A DNA stretch of 64,000 bases from WVXT01 sp964403285 (GCA_964403285.1 CAYOFG010000005.1:1-64000); one strand, 5' to 3'; positions 1-7,665 are shown, numbered from the stretch's first letter. Notes: generated from the sequence alone by a model not told the origin. Translations and numbers: made by a program.

Positions 1-383
1 TTCTCACTGCGGCAGCTATGAGCAGGGGTGGTGAAATATTTATTCTGGATATGGGGGAGCCGGTGAAAATTCTGGATATGGCGAGGTCTTTAATTAGGTT
101 ATCGGGGTTTGAGCCTGATAGAGACATCAGAATTGAGTTTATAGGTTTAAGACCGGGAGAAAAATTATATGAGGAGCTTATTGGCAAAGAAGAGAAGATT
201 CAGAAGACAAAGAATGAGAAGATTCTGGTCACGAGTTCCTTTGGATTTGATAGGGAAAAATTGTTTCAAGCCACGGAAGAATTATGGCAGCTGGCAAATA
301 ATACAGACTTAAAAGGAGTGTTAACAAAACTCCGCGAAGTCGTGCCGGAATATAATGGAAGCAATGCTACCTTGTGGTCATAG
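1..383 (+). CDS. CapD/PglF-type NDP-sugar dehydratase/epimerase, C-terminal end (5' end outside window)
   Basis: Only about 127 codons are visible; the frame is open from base 3. The C-terminal signature of membrane-bound CapD/FlaA1/PglF short-chain dehydrogenases is clear: GGEIFILDMGEPVKI followed by LIRLSG and LRPGEKLYEEL. These enzymes convert UDP-GlcNAc-type sugars early in capsule, O-antigen or glycan synthesis at the inner membrane. The family usually ends close to the VPEYN seen here. The last few codons up to the TAG at 381 overlap sequence that in another frame is a receiver-domain relic (356-460), so the 3' end may sit at a recombination junction. Family assignment is firm; the exact sugar substrate cannot be read from this part. 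Confidence 0.85.
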   Translation, partial: LTAAAMSRGGEIFILDMGEPVKILDMARSLIRLSGFEPDRDIRIEFIGLRPGEKLYEELIGKEEKIQKTKNEKILVTSSFGFDREKLFQATEELWQLANNTDLKGVLTKLREVVPEYNGSNATLWS

Positions 384-460
384 CGAGTAATGGAGAAGAA
401 GCCATAAATTTAATTGCCCAGGAACCTTTCGCTGTGGTTTTTCTGGACAGATGTAAATGA
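356..460 (+). pseudogene. Relic of a response-regulator receiver domain
   Basis: A frame different from the upstream dehydratase encodes YLVVIASNGEEAINLIAQ and then EPFAVVFLD before a TGA at 458. This matches the middle of a receiver domain (beta2 to the phospho-acceptor Asp at the end of beta3); intact receivers nearby show the same spacing. No start, no N-terminal acidic pair and no second half remain, and the frame is closed upstream by a stop at 353. It is a fragment of a deleted regulator fused behind the dehydratase gene. Confidence 0.6.
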
Positions 461-499
461 CAGACTGGAATTTAGAACCTGGGAAGGAAAGAAACTAAA

Positions 500-937
500 A
501 TGAAAGCACAGCCGATTATTTTGGTGGCAGACGATGAGGAAAGTATTCTAAAATTTTTTCATAGGATACTGAAAAAGGAAAGATACACAGTGCTTACAAC
601 TAAGGAGGGAAAAGAAGTAGCAAAGCTCGTGAATAGAAAAAGACCAAATCTGGCAATTTTGGATTTGAGGATTCCTGACTTGAATGGAATTGAAATTTTG
701 CGCCAGATTAAGAAAATCGATAGAAACATAGAAGTAATTATGATTACGGCATATGGGACCAGGGAAAGTGCCAGAATGGCAATGAGCTTGGGTGCTTTTG
801 ATTATGTTACCAAGCCATTCGATTTGAATTATGTCAAGGCACTCATAAGAGGTGTTCTTTCACCACCCCCAGGCAGTCTCCTTCAAGAAGTGAGGAAGAT
901 AAGGGGACGTGGAAAGAAAACCAAGAAGCAGGGATAG
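500..937 (+). CDS. Single-domain response regulator (receiver only)
   Basis: 145 residues. Receiver fold at residues 5-122: acidic pocket D11-D12-E13, phospho-acceptor D55 in LAILDLRIPD, switch Thr in MITAYGT and Lys in the TKPF motif. The remaining 20 residues are basic and carry no output domain, so it probably works by protein-protein contact or as a phosphate relay, as CheY/Spo0F-like proteins do. A GGAAGGAAAG ribosome site precedes the ATG. No kinase is adjacent; the nearest is at 3.7 kb. The kinase partner cannot be named from the sequence. Confidence 0.9.
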   Translation: MKAQPIILVADDEESILKFFHRILKKERYTVLTTKEGKEVAKLVNRKRPNLAILDLRIPDLNGIEILRQIKKIDRNIEVIMITAYGTRESARMAMSLGAFDYVTKPFDLNYVKALIRGVLSPPPGSLLQEVRKIRGRGKKTKKQG

Positions 938-1003
938 TCAGACACAATTTTTTCAAGTATTCCAATTTCTCCATTTTTCCTCGGAATTCCGAATAAAAAT
1001 TAG

Positions 1004-1032
1004 TTGACAAATCGCCAGATTTGGCATATACT
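1004..1032 (+). promoter_or_regulatory. Sigma70-type promoter for the tandem c-di-GMP riboswitch transcript
   Basis: TTGACA (1004-1009), 17-bp spacer, TATACT (1027-1032). It lies about 25 bp ahead of the first GEMM aptamer and is the only strong promoter before the metallopeptidase-like gene at 1463. Confidence 0.75.
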
Positions 1033-1054
1033 TATACCAAAAGTAAATAATAGA

Positions 1055-1150
1055 AACCGATAAAGGCAAACTTTGAGAAATCAAAGGACGCAAAGCCACG
1101 GGACTAAAGACTTTTGAGTCTATGTCAGCCGGGTTGCCGAAGTTGTCAAA
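1055..1150 (+). promoter_or_regulatory. Cyclic di-GMP-I (GEMM) riboswitch aptamer, copy 1
   Basis: Carries the class I c-di-GMP aptamer signature: GGCAAAC (1065), a GNRA-capped P2 helix (CTTTGA-GAAA-TCAAAG), GGACGCAAAGCC, a P3 helix, and GGGTTGCCGAAG. P1 can form from GATAA (1059-1063) with TTGTC (1143-1147). It is followed by an independent terminator. A second 9-bp pairing, ACCGATAAA (1056-1064) with TTTATCGGT (1175-1183), would use the 5' strand of P1 and the terminator loop and could act as antiterminator. This predicts that c-di-GMP turns the transcript off. Confidence 0.9.
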
Positions 1151-1164
1151 ATATAGTCAATGTT

Positions 1165-1204
1165 AACCGGGCTATTTATCGGTGAAAGATAGGCCGGTTT
1201 TTTA
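1165..1204 (+). terminator. Rho-independent terminator of GEMM copy 1
   Basis: Stem AACCGGGCTAT (1165-1175) with ATAGGCCGGTT (1189-1199), one G-G mismatch, followed by six T. It lies just after aptamer 1, as expected of its expression platform. Confidence 0.8.
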
Positions 1205-1212
1205 TTTCTGAA

Positions 1213-1370
1213 TACATATTGCTCGATAAAGGCAAACTCCGAGCAATCGGAGGACGCAAAGCCTACAGTCCCGAATATGTAGCGGCAGAGCGAAGCTCTG
1301 CTAAAGGGAGGCTCTTAACCTTTAGGCTCTCTTGTTCGGGAGGCTGGGTTACCGAAGGCAACATATAGCG
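1213..1370 (+). promoter_or_regulatory. Cyclic di-GMP-I (GEMM) riboswitch aptamer, copy 2, with enlarged P3
   Basis: Second aptamer in tandem: GGCAAAC (1231), GNRA-capped P2 (CTCCGA-GCAA-TCGGAG), GACGCAAAGCC, and GGGTTACCGAAG at 1347. P3 is closed by CCCGAA (1271) with TTCGGG (1335), but its tip carries about 60 extra nucleotides containing two palindromes, one of which (1278-1303) is a dispersed repeat. CGATAA (1224-1229) can alternatively pair with TTATCG (1386-1391) at the terminator, the same arrangement as in copy 1. Confidence 0.88.
1278..1303. repeat. Small palindromic repeat inserted in riboswitch P3
   Basis: The palindrome GCAGAGCGAAGCTCTGC with flanking TGTAGC recurs at 6181-6206 (24 of 26 bases alike) and, more diverged, at 60994-61020. 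Here it forms the tip of P3 of GEMM copy 2. Confidence 0.7.
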
Positions 1371-1379
1371 AAACTCGAG

Positions 1380-1424
1380 ACCGAGTTATCGGTAGTCCAG
1401 CATTTCAAGGTAACTCGGTTTTTT
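1380..1424 (+). terminator. Rho-independent terminator of GEMM copy 2
   Basis: ACCGAGTTA (1380-1388) pairs with TAACTCGGT (1411-1419), followed by a run of six T. It ends 39 bp before the downstream start codon. Confidence 0.85.
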
Positions 1425-1462
1425 GGTTTGCCAAAGGTGACCCGTGTGCGAGAGGCAATGGC

Positions 1463-2050
1463 ATGAAAATGGAAGGGAAGCTACGAGTTTCGATTCTGAT
1501 TCTTACTTTTATTCTCGTTTCTCATCTGCCGGGATGGGAAACTGATAGGCTCTTATGGGCAGAAGAGAGTAGTGCAGACTGGACTATGGTGGAGAGCCAA
1601 TTTTTTACAATTTTTTGCCCCAAAGAATTAGATATGGAGAAAATTCACAAAAGGATTAATACCAGATTTGTTGATGTCGATTTATCTGCTCCTGCTCCGT
1701 CAAAGAGAAACCCGGAAAAGCTACTCGCCTATAAATTTGACCTGCTATTGAAAAAAGTTGAAGCAATTCTGGATATGTACCCCAGGGGAATCCATATACG
1801 TGTTAAGATATGCCAGAATCAGGAACAACTCCCTGCAGTGGGTAAGAATATATCTGGAATGACAGATAGTCCTAATTCGTTCTACATTCATAGAGAGAGG
1901 ATAATCTATACCACAGTGGGCAACCTTTCGGAAAAGGTACTATGTCACGAAATCGCACATGCTGTTATTGACCACTATTTTGTTATTCTTCCGCCAAGGA
2001 AGATACAGGAGTTATTGGCTATGTATGTGGAGACTCATCTTGAGGATTAA
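1463..2050 (+). CDS. Secreted gluzincin-type metallopeptidase-like protein under tandem c-di-GMP riboswitches
   Basis: 195 residues. A signal peptide (hydrophobic stretch at residues 8-25) suggests export. The C-terminal part has HEIAH (HExxH, residues 162-166) and, 16 residues later, ELLAMYVE, the position where gluzincin metallopeptidases place their third zinc ligand Glu. The catalytic Glu and both His are present. It is shorter than most full peptidases, so substrate and activity are uncertain. The start is ATG 1463 (ATG 1469 also possible); GAGAGG upstream is a weak ribosome site. It sits alone behind two c-di-GMP riboswitches, each with a terminator, so expression should follow c-di-GMP. 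I do not recognise a specific named family. Confidence 0.75.
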   Translation: MKMEGKLRVSILILTFILVSHLPGWETDRLLWAEESSADWTMVESQFFTIFCPKELDMEKIHKRINTRFVDVDLSAPAPSKRNPEKLLAYKFDLLLKKVEAILDMYPRGIHIRVKICQNQEQLPAVGKNISGMTDSPNSFYIHRERIIYTTVGNLSEKVLCHEIAHAVIDHYFVILPPRKIQELLAMYVETHLED

Positions 2051-2144
2051 GACTTTTTTGCAAGAGTTATAGGTCACTTTCCCCTACTTTCCTGATTACC
2101 GCCACTCGTCACATCTCTATTTCCTTGAAAAAATCGCTAAAAGA

Positions 2145-2353
2145 GGTCTCTGAAAAAGTCCCCATCGATGTCTTTGCGAGGAGCAAAGCGACGAAGCAAT
2201 CTGACACGAAGTGTCATTGCGAACGAAGTGAAGCAATCTCATGGTTTGGCACGAGGTTGCCACGGGCTTTGCCCTCGCAACGACCCTTTGGGTCGATTGC
2301 CACGCCCTTCGGGCTCGCAATGACAGACCAAAGTCAATACTTTTTCAGAGACC
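2145..2353. mobile_element. MITE-like element, copy 1
   Basis: 209 bp bounded by 15-bp inverted ends GGTCTCTGAAAAAGT / ACTTTTTCAGAGACC and flanked by A-rich sequence. The interior is made of GCGAAG/GCAATCTC-like palindromic modules. There is no transposase gene, and reading frames inside it are not genes. Copies at 20263-20459 and (inverted) 28829-29021. Confidence 0.8.
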
Positions 2354-2364
2354 AAAAAAACAGC

Positions 2365-2393
2365 TTGACAGGGATTAATTTTCATTATATACT
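2365..2393 (+). promoter_or_regulatory. Sigma70-type promoter for the 2437 regulator
   Basis: TTGACA (2365-2370), 17 bp, TATACT (2388-2393), starting 12 bp after the right end of the MITE. Confidence 0.75.
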
Positions 2394-2436
2394 ATAATTG
2401 GATTAATTAGAATAATCTGTTTAATTGGAATCAAAG

Positions 2437-3006
2437 ATGGAAAAGAAAATATTTACTACCTATCAGGTGAGCCAGTACTGCTCGGTCGATTTGTCCACAG
2501 TGATAAATTGGATTGAGGAGGGGAAGCTATTGGCTTATAAGACACCGGGTGGCCATCGCCGGGTGAAGGAGGAAGATTTGGTTCACTTCCTCAAGGAGTA
2601 TCAGATGCCCATCCCCGCTGGTCTGGTGAAGAAGGAGAGGAGAAGAATTTTGATCGTTGACGACGACCGGGCAGTGATCGATTTGATTGTGAGGGCAATC
2701 AAAAAATTGAAGAAGAAATGCGAGGTAGAGACTGCTTTTGATGGTTTTGAAGCAGGAAGGAGACTTATTACCTTTGAACCGGACCTGGTCATTCTCGATT
2801 TAATGCTTCCCGGAATCGATGGCTTCAAAGTTTGTAAGAATATTCGGATGGACAAGAAGACAAAACATATAAAAGTCTTGGCTATAACTGGCTTTGATAC
2901 TCCAGAAAACCGAAAGAAGATTCTCTCTTCAGGAGCAAATGACTATCTGGCCAAACCCTTTGAAGTGAGTGACCTTTTGGAACATGTTGAAAAGTTGCTG
3001 CCATGA
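2437..3006 (+). CDS. Response regulator with N-terminal MerR/excisionase-type HTH and C-terminal receiver
   Basis: 189 residues from ATG 2437; an in-frame TTG at 2425 has no better ribosome site. Residues 5-52 are a MerR/excisionase-like winged helix-turn-helix (YQVSQYCSVDLSTVINWIEEG ending in the diagnostic GGHRR). Residues 68-188 are a receiver with D75-D77, phospho-acceptor D121 in LVILDLMLPG, a TGFD switch and AKPF. DNA-binding first, receiver second is the reverse of the usual order and not of the OmpR/NarL/NtrC type. It is probably a transcription factor whose binding is tuned by phosphorylation. It has its own promoter and is followed 31 bp later by an XRE regulator. Confidence 0.88.
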   Translation: MEKKIFTTYQVSQYCSVDLSTVINWIEEGKLLAYKTPGGHRRVKEEDLVHFLKEYQMPIPAGLVKKERRRILIVDDDRAVIDLIVRAIKKLKKKCEVETAFDGFEAGRRLITFEPDLVILDLMLPGIDGFKVCKNIRMDKKTKHIKVLAITGFDTPENRKKILSSGANDYLAKPFEVSDLLEHVEKLLP

Positions 3007-3037
3007 AGTTTTCTTCTGGTTTTGGGGAGGCTTTTAG

Positions 3038-3589
3038 ATGGATTTAGGAAAGAGAATACATGAATTACGTGCCCATAGAGGGCTGACTCTGGAAGAGTTA
3101 GCCAATCGTGCAGGATTGACTGCCAGTTTTATCTCGCAGTTGGAGCGGAATATTGTCTCTCCTTCAATTCCTTCCTTAACGAGTATAGCCGCTGCTTTAG
3201 GTGTAAGAGCAGACTTTTTCTTCAAAGAGACTGAAGTTCCCAAGGGGAAAGTAGTTAAGAAAGAAAAAAGGGAAAGATTTATCCTTGAAGACGCAGGAGC
3301 AGATGTGGAAGTGCTGTCAGAAGGCAGTCTGGGTGTAAAGATGCAGCCCCTGATTTTTACTTTAAAGGTTGGAGGGCACACGGGCGGTCAGTTGAATTCC
3401 CACGAAGGCGAAGAATTTGGGATGGTTTTGAAAGGGAGGATTGAATTATCTGTGGGCGAGGATAAGTATACTATGGAAGAGGGGGATAGTGTCTCCTTTA
3501 ATTCTTTTCAACCACATAAATTCATGAATGTGGGAGGAAAAGAAGCTGTTGTTCTCTGGGTAATCTTTTCGCCTCGGGGAGTGATGTAG
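3038..3589 (+). CDS. XRE-family transcriptional regulator with C-terminal cupin domain
   Basis: 183 residues. Residues 4-62 are an XRE helix-turn-helix (LTLEELANRAGLTASFISQLER followed by SPSIPSL; quoted in two parts). Residues 108-180 form a cupin_2 barrel (SHEGEEFGMVLKGRIEL, EEGDSVSFNSFQPHKF) that could bind a small ligand or metal through its His/Glu residues. This is the PuuR/SutR-like architecture, usually repressors of small metabolic operons. Ribosome site GGGGAGG. It lies between a response regulator and a histidine kinase gene, about 30 bp after the former, so the two may be cotranscribed. The ligand is unknown. Confidence 0.9.
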   Translation: MDLGKRIHELRAHRGLTLEELANRAGLTASFISQLERNIVSPSIPSLTSIAAALGVRADFFFKETEVPKGKVVKKEKRERFILEDAGADVEVLSEGSLGVKMQPLIFTLKVGGHTGGQLNSHEGEEFGMVLKGRIELSVGEDKYTMEEGDSVSFNSFQPHKFMNVGGKEAVVLWVIFSPRGVM

Positions 3590-3674
3590 AAGGCTGTATA
3601 TTTTTTTCGTCCTTTTTTGGAGTATACCTTAATTTAAATGCATTTCATAAAGTATACCTTTAAAAAATAGGAAT

Positions 3675-3697
3675 GGAGTCCTCCCGAAAGGGAGGAA
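3675..3697. repeat. Dispersed 23-bp palindromic repeat, copy 1
   Basis: The hairpin CCTCCCGAAAGGGAGG with flanking GGAGT is repeated exactly, in inverted orientation, at 49741-49763. There is no T-tract, so it is not a good terminator. Confidence 0.6.
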
Positions 3698-3713
3698 GAA
3701 AAGGGTAACCACT

Positions 3714-4712
3714 ATGACTGAGAAGCCTAAATCTCCTGAAAGAAGAGAGTCGACTCGAGGAAAAGTTCCTGAACAGAGGAAAGACGATCCTCTGGAAAAG
3801 TCATTGAGTCATCTGGAAAATATCGTAGAAAACCACTATGAGAATCTCGGAACTCAGAAAATGAAAGTCCTGCGTGATCTTCTATCTGACATAAAGATAA
3901 TGATAGGGAAGAAAAACGATGAACTTCGCGAAGCCTGTGCAAGGGTTGAGGAATTGAGAGATATTATCAACAGAGAGAGGCCAAAACAGAAAGGAAAAGA
4001 CTTGGAGAGAGAGCTCATCCAGGCAGATAAGATGGTTACAGTGGGACAGTTAGCCGGTGGTGTTGCTCATGAGCTAAACAATCCTTTGACCGGGGTCTTG
4101 GGAAATGCACAGGTCCTCTTGAGTGAGATACCCAAACATAACCCGTGGTATGAGGATGTGGAGAGAATCTATCAGTCGGCAAAGCGCTGCAAGGAGATTG
4201 TTACCAACTTGTTAACTTTCTCCCGCCAGCAGGAGTTCGAATTAGAGTTGGCGGATATTAATGAGGTTGTTCAAAATACGCTCAGCCTTTGCGAACATGA
4301 ACTGGTGGTGGAAAACATCAAACTAGTAAAGGAATTTGGTAAGAACTTGCCAAAAATTGATGTTAGCGTTCTCCAGATTGAACAGGTATTTCTTAACCTG
4401 ATTGTTAATGCTCGTCAGGCTATGCCACAAGGTGGAACGCTCACTATTTCCACCAGATTGGTGAAAAAAGAGGATGTGCAAGGGATAGAGGTGAATTTTA
4501 CTGACACGGGTAGAGGGATTAAGAAAGAAAACCTATCCAGAATGTTCAAGCCTTTCTTTACCACAAAGGAAAAGGGAAAGGGTACAGGGTTAGGACTTTC
4601 CGTTAGCCAGTCGATTGTGGAAAAACATAAGGGCACCCTTAAAGTGGAAAGCGAAGGAGAAGGGAAGGGAGCAAAATTCACCATATTTCTCCCTTACACA
4701 AGAGAGAATTAA
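3714..4712 (+). CDS. Soluble sensor histidine kinase
   Basis: 332 residues, no membrane segment. Residues 1-100 are charged and helical (coiled-coil-like) with no recognised sensor. DHp domain with the H-box at H119 (GGVAHELNNPLTG), N-box LNLIVNARQAM, G1 box DTGRGI, and GTGLGLS G2 box, so it looks catalytically complete. This is the NtrB-like HELNNPL class. The next gene (4735), a receiver protein, starts 22 bp downstream and is the likely phosphotransfer partner. With only a coiled coil for input, the signal may come from one of the kinase-less PAS proteins nearby, which is speculative. Confidence 0.92.
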   Translation: MTEKPKSPERRESTRGKVPEQRKDDPLEKSLSHLENIVENHYENLGTQKMKVLRDLLSDIKIMIGKKNDELREACARVEELRDIINRERPKQKGKDLERELIQADKMVTVGQLAGGVAHELNNPLTGVLGNAQVLLSEIPKHNPWYEDVERIYQSAKRCKEIVTNLLTFSRQQEFELELADINEVVQNTLSLCEHELVVENIKLVKEFGKNLPKIDVSVLQIEQVFLNLIVNARQAMPQGGTLTISTRLVKKEDVQGIEVNFTDTGRGIKKENLSRMFKPFFTTKEKGKGTGLGLSVSQSIVEKHKGTLKVESEGEGKGAKFTIFLPYTREN

Positions 4713-4734
4713 CATTACATTTGAGGTGAACAGG

Positions 4735-5973
4735 ATGGTTAAACAGCGTATATTGGTTGTGGATGATGAGGAGGAGACGAGGAATGTGTGTAAGAGAGTT
4801 CTATCTAAAGAGCCGTACCTCGTCCAGGTAGCGGAGAGTGGGAAGGAGGGTCTGGATACGCTGCAAAGGGGAAATTTCAATTTGGCACTCGTTGATTTGA
4901 AGATGCCCGGCATGGACGGAATAGAGCTTCTAAGACAGATAAGGACTAATTATAAAGAGATTGAGGTGATTGTCATTACTGGACATGGAAGCACGGAATC
5001 GGCTATCCAGGCGATGAGGCTAGGAGCGTATGATTACGTCACCAAGCCTTTTGATGTGGAAGAATTGAACTCGATTATCAAAACCTGTTTACAAAAGAGG
5101 TCAGAAGAGAGAGAAATAAAACAAAAAGAATTAGAAATATTGAGACAGTTAAATAAGATAATTAGTGCCTCCGATGAGTTAGATAAGAAATTGGGAAAAC
5201 TTCTCGAGTTTGCGTGCAATTTATTAGCGGTTGAGGGCGGTTCGCTTATGTTTCTTGATGAGAAGAATAGGGAGTTACATACTGTAGCTTCCTTTGGTCC
5301 TTCCGAGGAGATAATTGAATTAATCAAGCCAAGAATCGAAGAGGAATTTTATCGACAGCCGAAAAAAAGAGAAGAGCCATTCGCAGTGATGGATCAACTC
5401 GACGACTATTCGCAATTTGACCATCTGGGAATCAAAAAAAAAGTGATTTCAGCAATTTGTGTACCTTTGAACATGGGTGAGAAAGTGGTGGGGGTAATGA
5501 GCCTTACTGAGTTTAGAGAGTCTCCTTTACAATTGAGAGATGAAGACATAGAAACCTTGATGGGTTTTGCCAGGGTGGCGACTTTAATTATCGAAGATGT
5601 GACTTTTAATAAGGGCTTTCTTCTACAGACAAAAGCATTAGAAAAAACAATCGGGGAGTTGGAAAATATGAAGAGCTTGGGTTCTGAGCTTTTTTCCCAT
5701 CTTTTCTTAGAACCGGAAGAGAGAAAAGTGCAATTTCCCGGGAAATTGGTAAAGATTGGGAAAATTGCCAGGTTGGCAAGGGTCTCTACTTCAACCATTA
5801 GATACTATACAGAAATGGGATTATTGAAAGTGGGTGGATTCTCCCCGGGTGGTTACAGGCTATATGAGGCAAATGAGACTCTGAAAAGAATGGAAAAGAT
5901 TAGACCGGAAATTGAAAGACGTAAGAGCCTGCAAGAAATCAAAGCTGAGCTGGATAAAAAAAATATGGATTAA
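4735..5973 (+). CDS. Response regulator REC-GAF-MerR
   Basis: 412 residues from ATG 4735, chosen for the GAGGTG site just upstream and because the receiver begins there; the frame is open further back into the kinase gene. Receiver at 4-118 with D10-D11, phospho-acceptor D54 and TKPF. GAF-like ligand domain about 150-295. Residues 339-405 form a MerR-type winged HTH (IGKIARLARVSTSTIRYYTE ... GGYRLY). Receiver plus GAF plus MerR output in one chain is unusual: DNA binding could integrate phosphorylation and a small ligand. It is cotranscribed with the kinase at 3714. Regulatory targets are unknown; the adjacent 7TM-PAS gene is a candidate. Confidence 0.9.
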   Translation: MVKQRILVVDDEEETRNVCKRVLSKEPYLVQVAESGKEGLDTLQRGNFNLALVDLKMPGMDGIELLRQIRTNYKEIEVIVITGHGSTESAIQAMRLGAYDYVTKPFDVEELNSIIKTCLQKRSEEREIKQKELEILRQLNKIISASDELDKKLGKLLEFACNLLAVEGGSLMFLDEKNRELHTVASFGPSEEIIELIKPRIEEEFYRQPKKREEPFAVMDQLDDYSQFDHLGIKKKVISAICVPLNMGEKVVGVMSLTEFRESPLQLRDEDIETLMGFARVATLIIEDVTFNKGFLLQTKALEKTIGELENMKSLGSELFSHLFLEPEERKVQFPGKLVKIGKIARLARVSTSTIRYYTEMGLLKVGGFSPGGYRLYEANETLKRMEKIRPEIERRKSLQEIKAELDKKNMD

Positions 5974-6021
5974 TAGGGCCTTTCAGAATTTCCTCTCCCC
6001 TGGGGGAGAGGATGAGGGGGA

Positions 6022-6166
6022 AGCAAAGCTTACGAGGCTGTGTCGCAATTAGATTTCTTGTTTGGTAGCCGTAACCTTCAGGTTGCGTTCTCGACGGAGA
6101 AATTACGCAGGCTAAAGCCTGCGACTACCCAAAACAGGGTTACGACACACCCTCTTACGCTTTGCT
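6022..6166. mobile_element. Short MITE-like inverted-repeat element
   Basis: About 145 bp with roughly 30-bp imperfect inverted ends. The best-conserved cores are GAGGCTGTGTCGCAAT (6034-6049) and GTTACGACACACCCTC (6139-6154). Inside are two smaller palindromes (AACCTTCAGGTT and GCAGGCTAAAGCCTGC). No coding capacity. It fills most of the 274-bp gap between 5973 and 6247; no terminator is evident there. Confidence 0.55.
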
Positions 6167-6180
6167 GCTACAGGAAGGAA

Positions 6181-6206
6181 TGTAGCTGCAGAGCGAAGCT
6201 CTGCTA
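6181..6206. repeat. Small palindromic repeat (same family as the riboswitch P3 insert)
   Basis: GCAGAGCGAAGCTCTGC preceded by TGTAGCT; see 1278-1303. Confidence 0.6.
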
Positions 6207-6246
6207 AAAGAGCGAAAGAAGGGAAGGGGGAAAAAGAAGAATAGAG

Positions 6247-7491
6247 ATGAACTTATATATAATATTACCAATAATTTCTATGATTATCAATTTGACCTTG
6301 GGGAGTTATCTGCTTTATAAAAGTTGGAAGAGTAGCTTGAATAGAATTCTGGCCTTAATATCTTTCTCATTTGTATTTTGGTCTTTAGGAGAGATTGGCA
6401 TGAGGATAGCCTCCAGTGCTGAGCAGGCCAAATTCTGGCAGAATTTTTCAGGCTTTGGTTGGCTATTCATAGGTAGTCTATTTCTCCATTTTATATTGAT
6501 TTACTCAAAGAAGAAGAAAATATTGGAGAAGAAATTAACCTACTTTGTTCTTTATACACCTCCCGCAGTATTTTCTTATTTAGCATGGAAGACAAACTTG
6601 CTATTCCAGGAAATGGGAAGGTTCCACTGGGGATATTATGACATACCGGGTAAAGGATTCTTATTCCTGATAATCTATCTTGAAATCTACTTCTTTTTAG
6701 GCCTTTATCTCTGCTGGCAGGTTTATAAGAAATCGTCCAGAATGCAAGAAAAGAGACAGGCAAAGTGCATCTTCTTAGGTAGCCTACTCGCTATTATAGG
6801 TGGTTCTATCACTGACGTGGTTCTTCCCCTGAATGGTGTTCCTGTAATAGGATTAGCAGCTACCTTTAATTCTATATTAGCAGTGTCGATTGTTTATGCT
6901 ATACAAAAATATGAATTGATGGGCATAACTCCTCAACTGGCAGGAGAGAAAATTGTTACTTCTATGAGAGATTCATTAGTTGTAGTTAACCCCAATGGAA
7001 CTATAGTTATGGTAAATAAGGCAACAGATGACCTTTTAGGATACAAAGAAAAAGAGATGATTGGCAAACCTCTGGAAATGTTATTTGAAAAAGATGAAAA
7101 GGGATTAAAGAATTTGCTTAAAGGTGTCACTACTGAAGATTTCAGGATGAAATATTTAACTAAAGAGAAAAAAACTATTCCCATTACCCTAAGCAATTCC
7201 ATAGTTCAAGATAAATATGGAGATTTAATCGGCAGAGTTATCGTAGCAAGAGATATGCGAGAAATAGAAAATCTGATTCTTGAGCTGGAGAAAGCAAGGA
7301 ATAATCTGGAAAAGAAAGTAAAAGAGAGAACCAGAGAATTAGAAGAGTCGAGAAATGAACTTATGTCAAAATTAGAAGAATTGGAAAAGTGGAGAAAAAT
7401 AACACTGGGAAGGGAAGAAAAGATAATTCAACTCAAGGAAGAAGTAGAAGAATTGAAGGAGAAGCTTGAGGAAAAGAGTCTGGGAAAGTGA
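6247..7491 (+). CDS. Seven-transmembrane PAS sensor protein lacking a kinase domain
   Basis: 414 residues. Seven hydrophobic segments fall at about 5-25, 35-55, 67-87, 97-113, 136-160, 173-193 and 198-218, resembling the N-terminal 7TM module of some histidine kinases. A PAS domain follows (235-345), then a long charged coiled coil with the tail pattern GREEKIIQLKEEVEELKEKL. There is no DHp or ATPase domain and the gene ends cleanly at a stop. It probably senses a membrane or intracellular signal and passes it to a separate kinase by coiled-coil contact. The 7666 gene product ends in the same kind of tail. Confidence 0.8.
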   Translation: MNLYIILPIISMIINLTLGSYLLYKSWKSSLNRILALISFSFVFWSLGEIGMRIASSAEQAKFWQNFSGFGWLFIGSLFLHFILIYSKKKKILEKKLTYFVLYTPPAVFSYLAWKTNLLFQEMGRFHWGYYDIPGKGFLFLIIYLEIYFFLGLYLCWQVYKKSSRMQEKRQAKCIFLGSLLAIIGGSITDVVLPLNGVPVIGLAATFNSILAVSIVYAIQKYELMGITPQLAGEKIVTSMRDSLVVVNPNGTIVMVNKATDDLLGYKEKEMIGKPLEMLFEKDEKGLKNLLKGVTTEDFRMKYLTKEKKTIPITLSNSIVQDKYGDLIGRVIVARDMREIENLILELEKARNNLEKKVKERTRELEESRNELMSKLEELEKWRKITLGREEKIIQLKEEVEELKEKLEEKSLGK

Positions 7492-7665
7492 GTTGATGGC
7501 TCACTGTTCACGCCTAATTTATGGGAAATTGAGGTAAATTATGGAAGATAAAGAGGAAAACATAAACCTCAAGACCTTCAGTCACTTATGCTGTAGATGA
7601 GGTAGTCTTTGTTGCCGATATGAGAGAGTTCACTGCCTGTCAGACAAAAAATAGGAGGTAGTTAA

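Noticed and set aside
2117..2397. Open frames on both strands across MITE copy 1 (also in copies 2 and 3)
   Set aside because: They arise from palindromic repeat modules, have no ribosome sites and translate to low-complexity repeats of the element.
7541..7600. 19-codon frame with GAGGTAA upstream, between the two PAS sensor genes
   Set aside because: Too short to judge and without similarity to anything I recognise.
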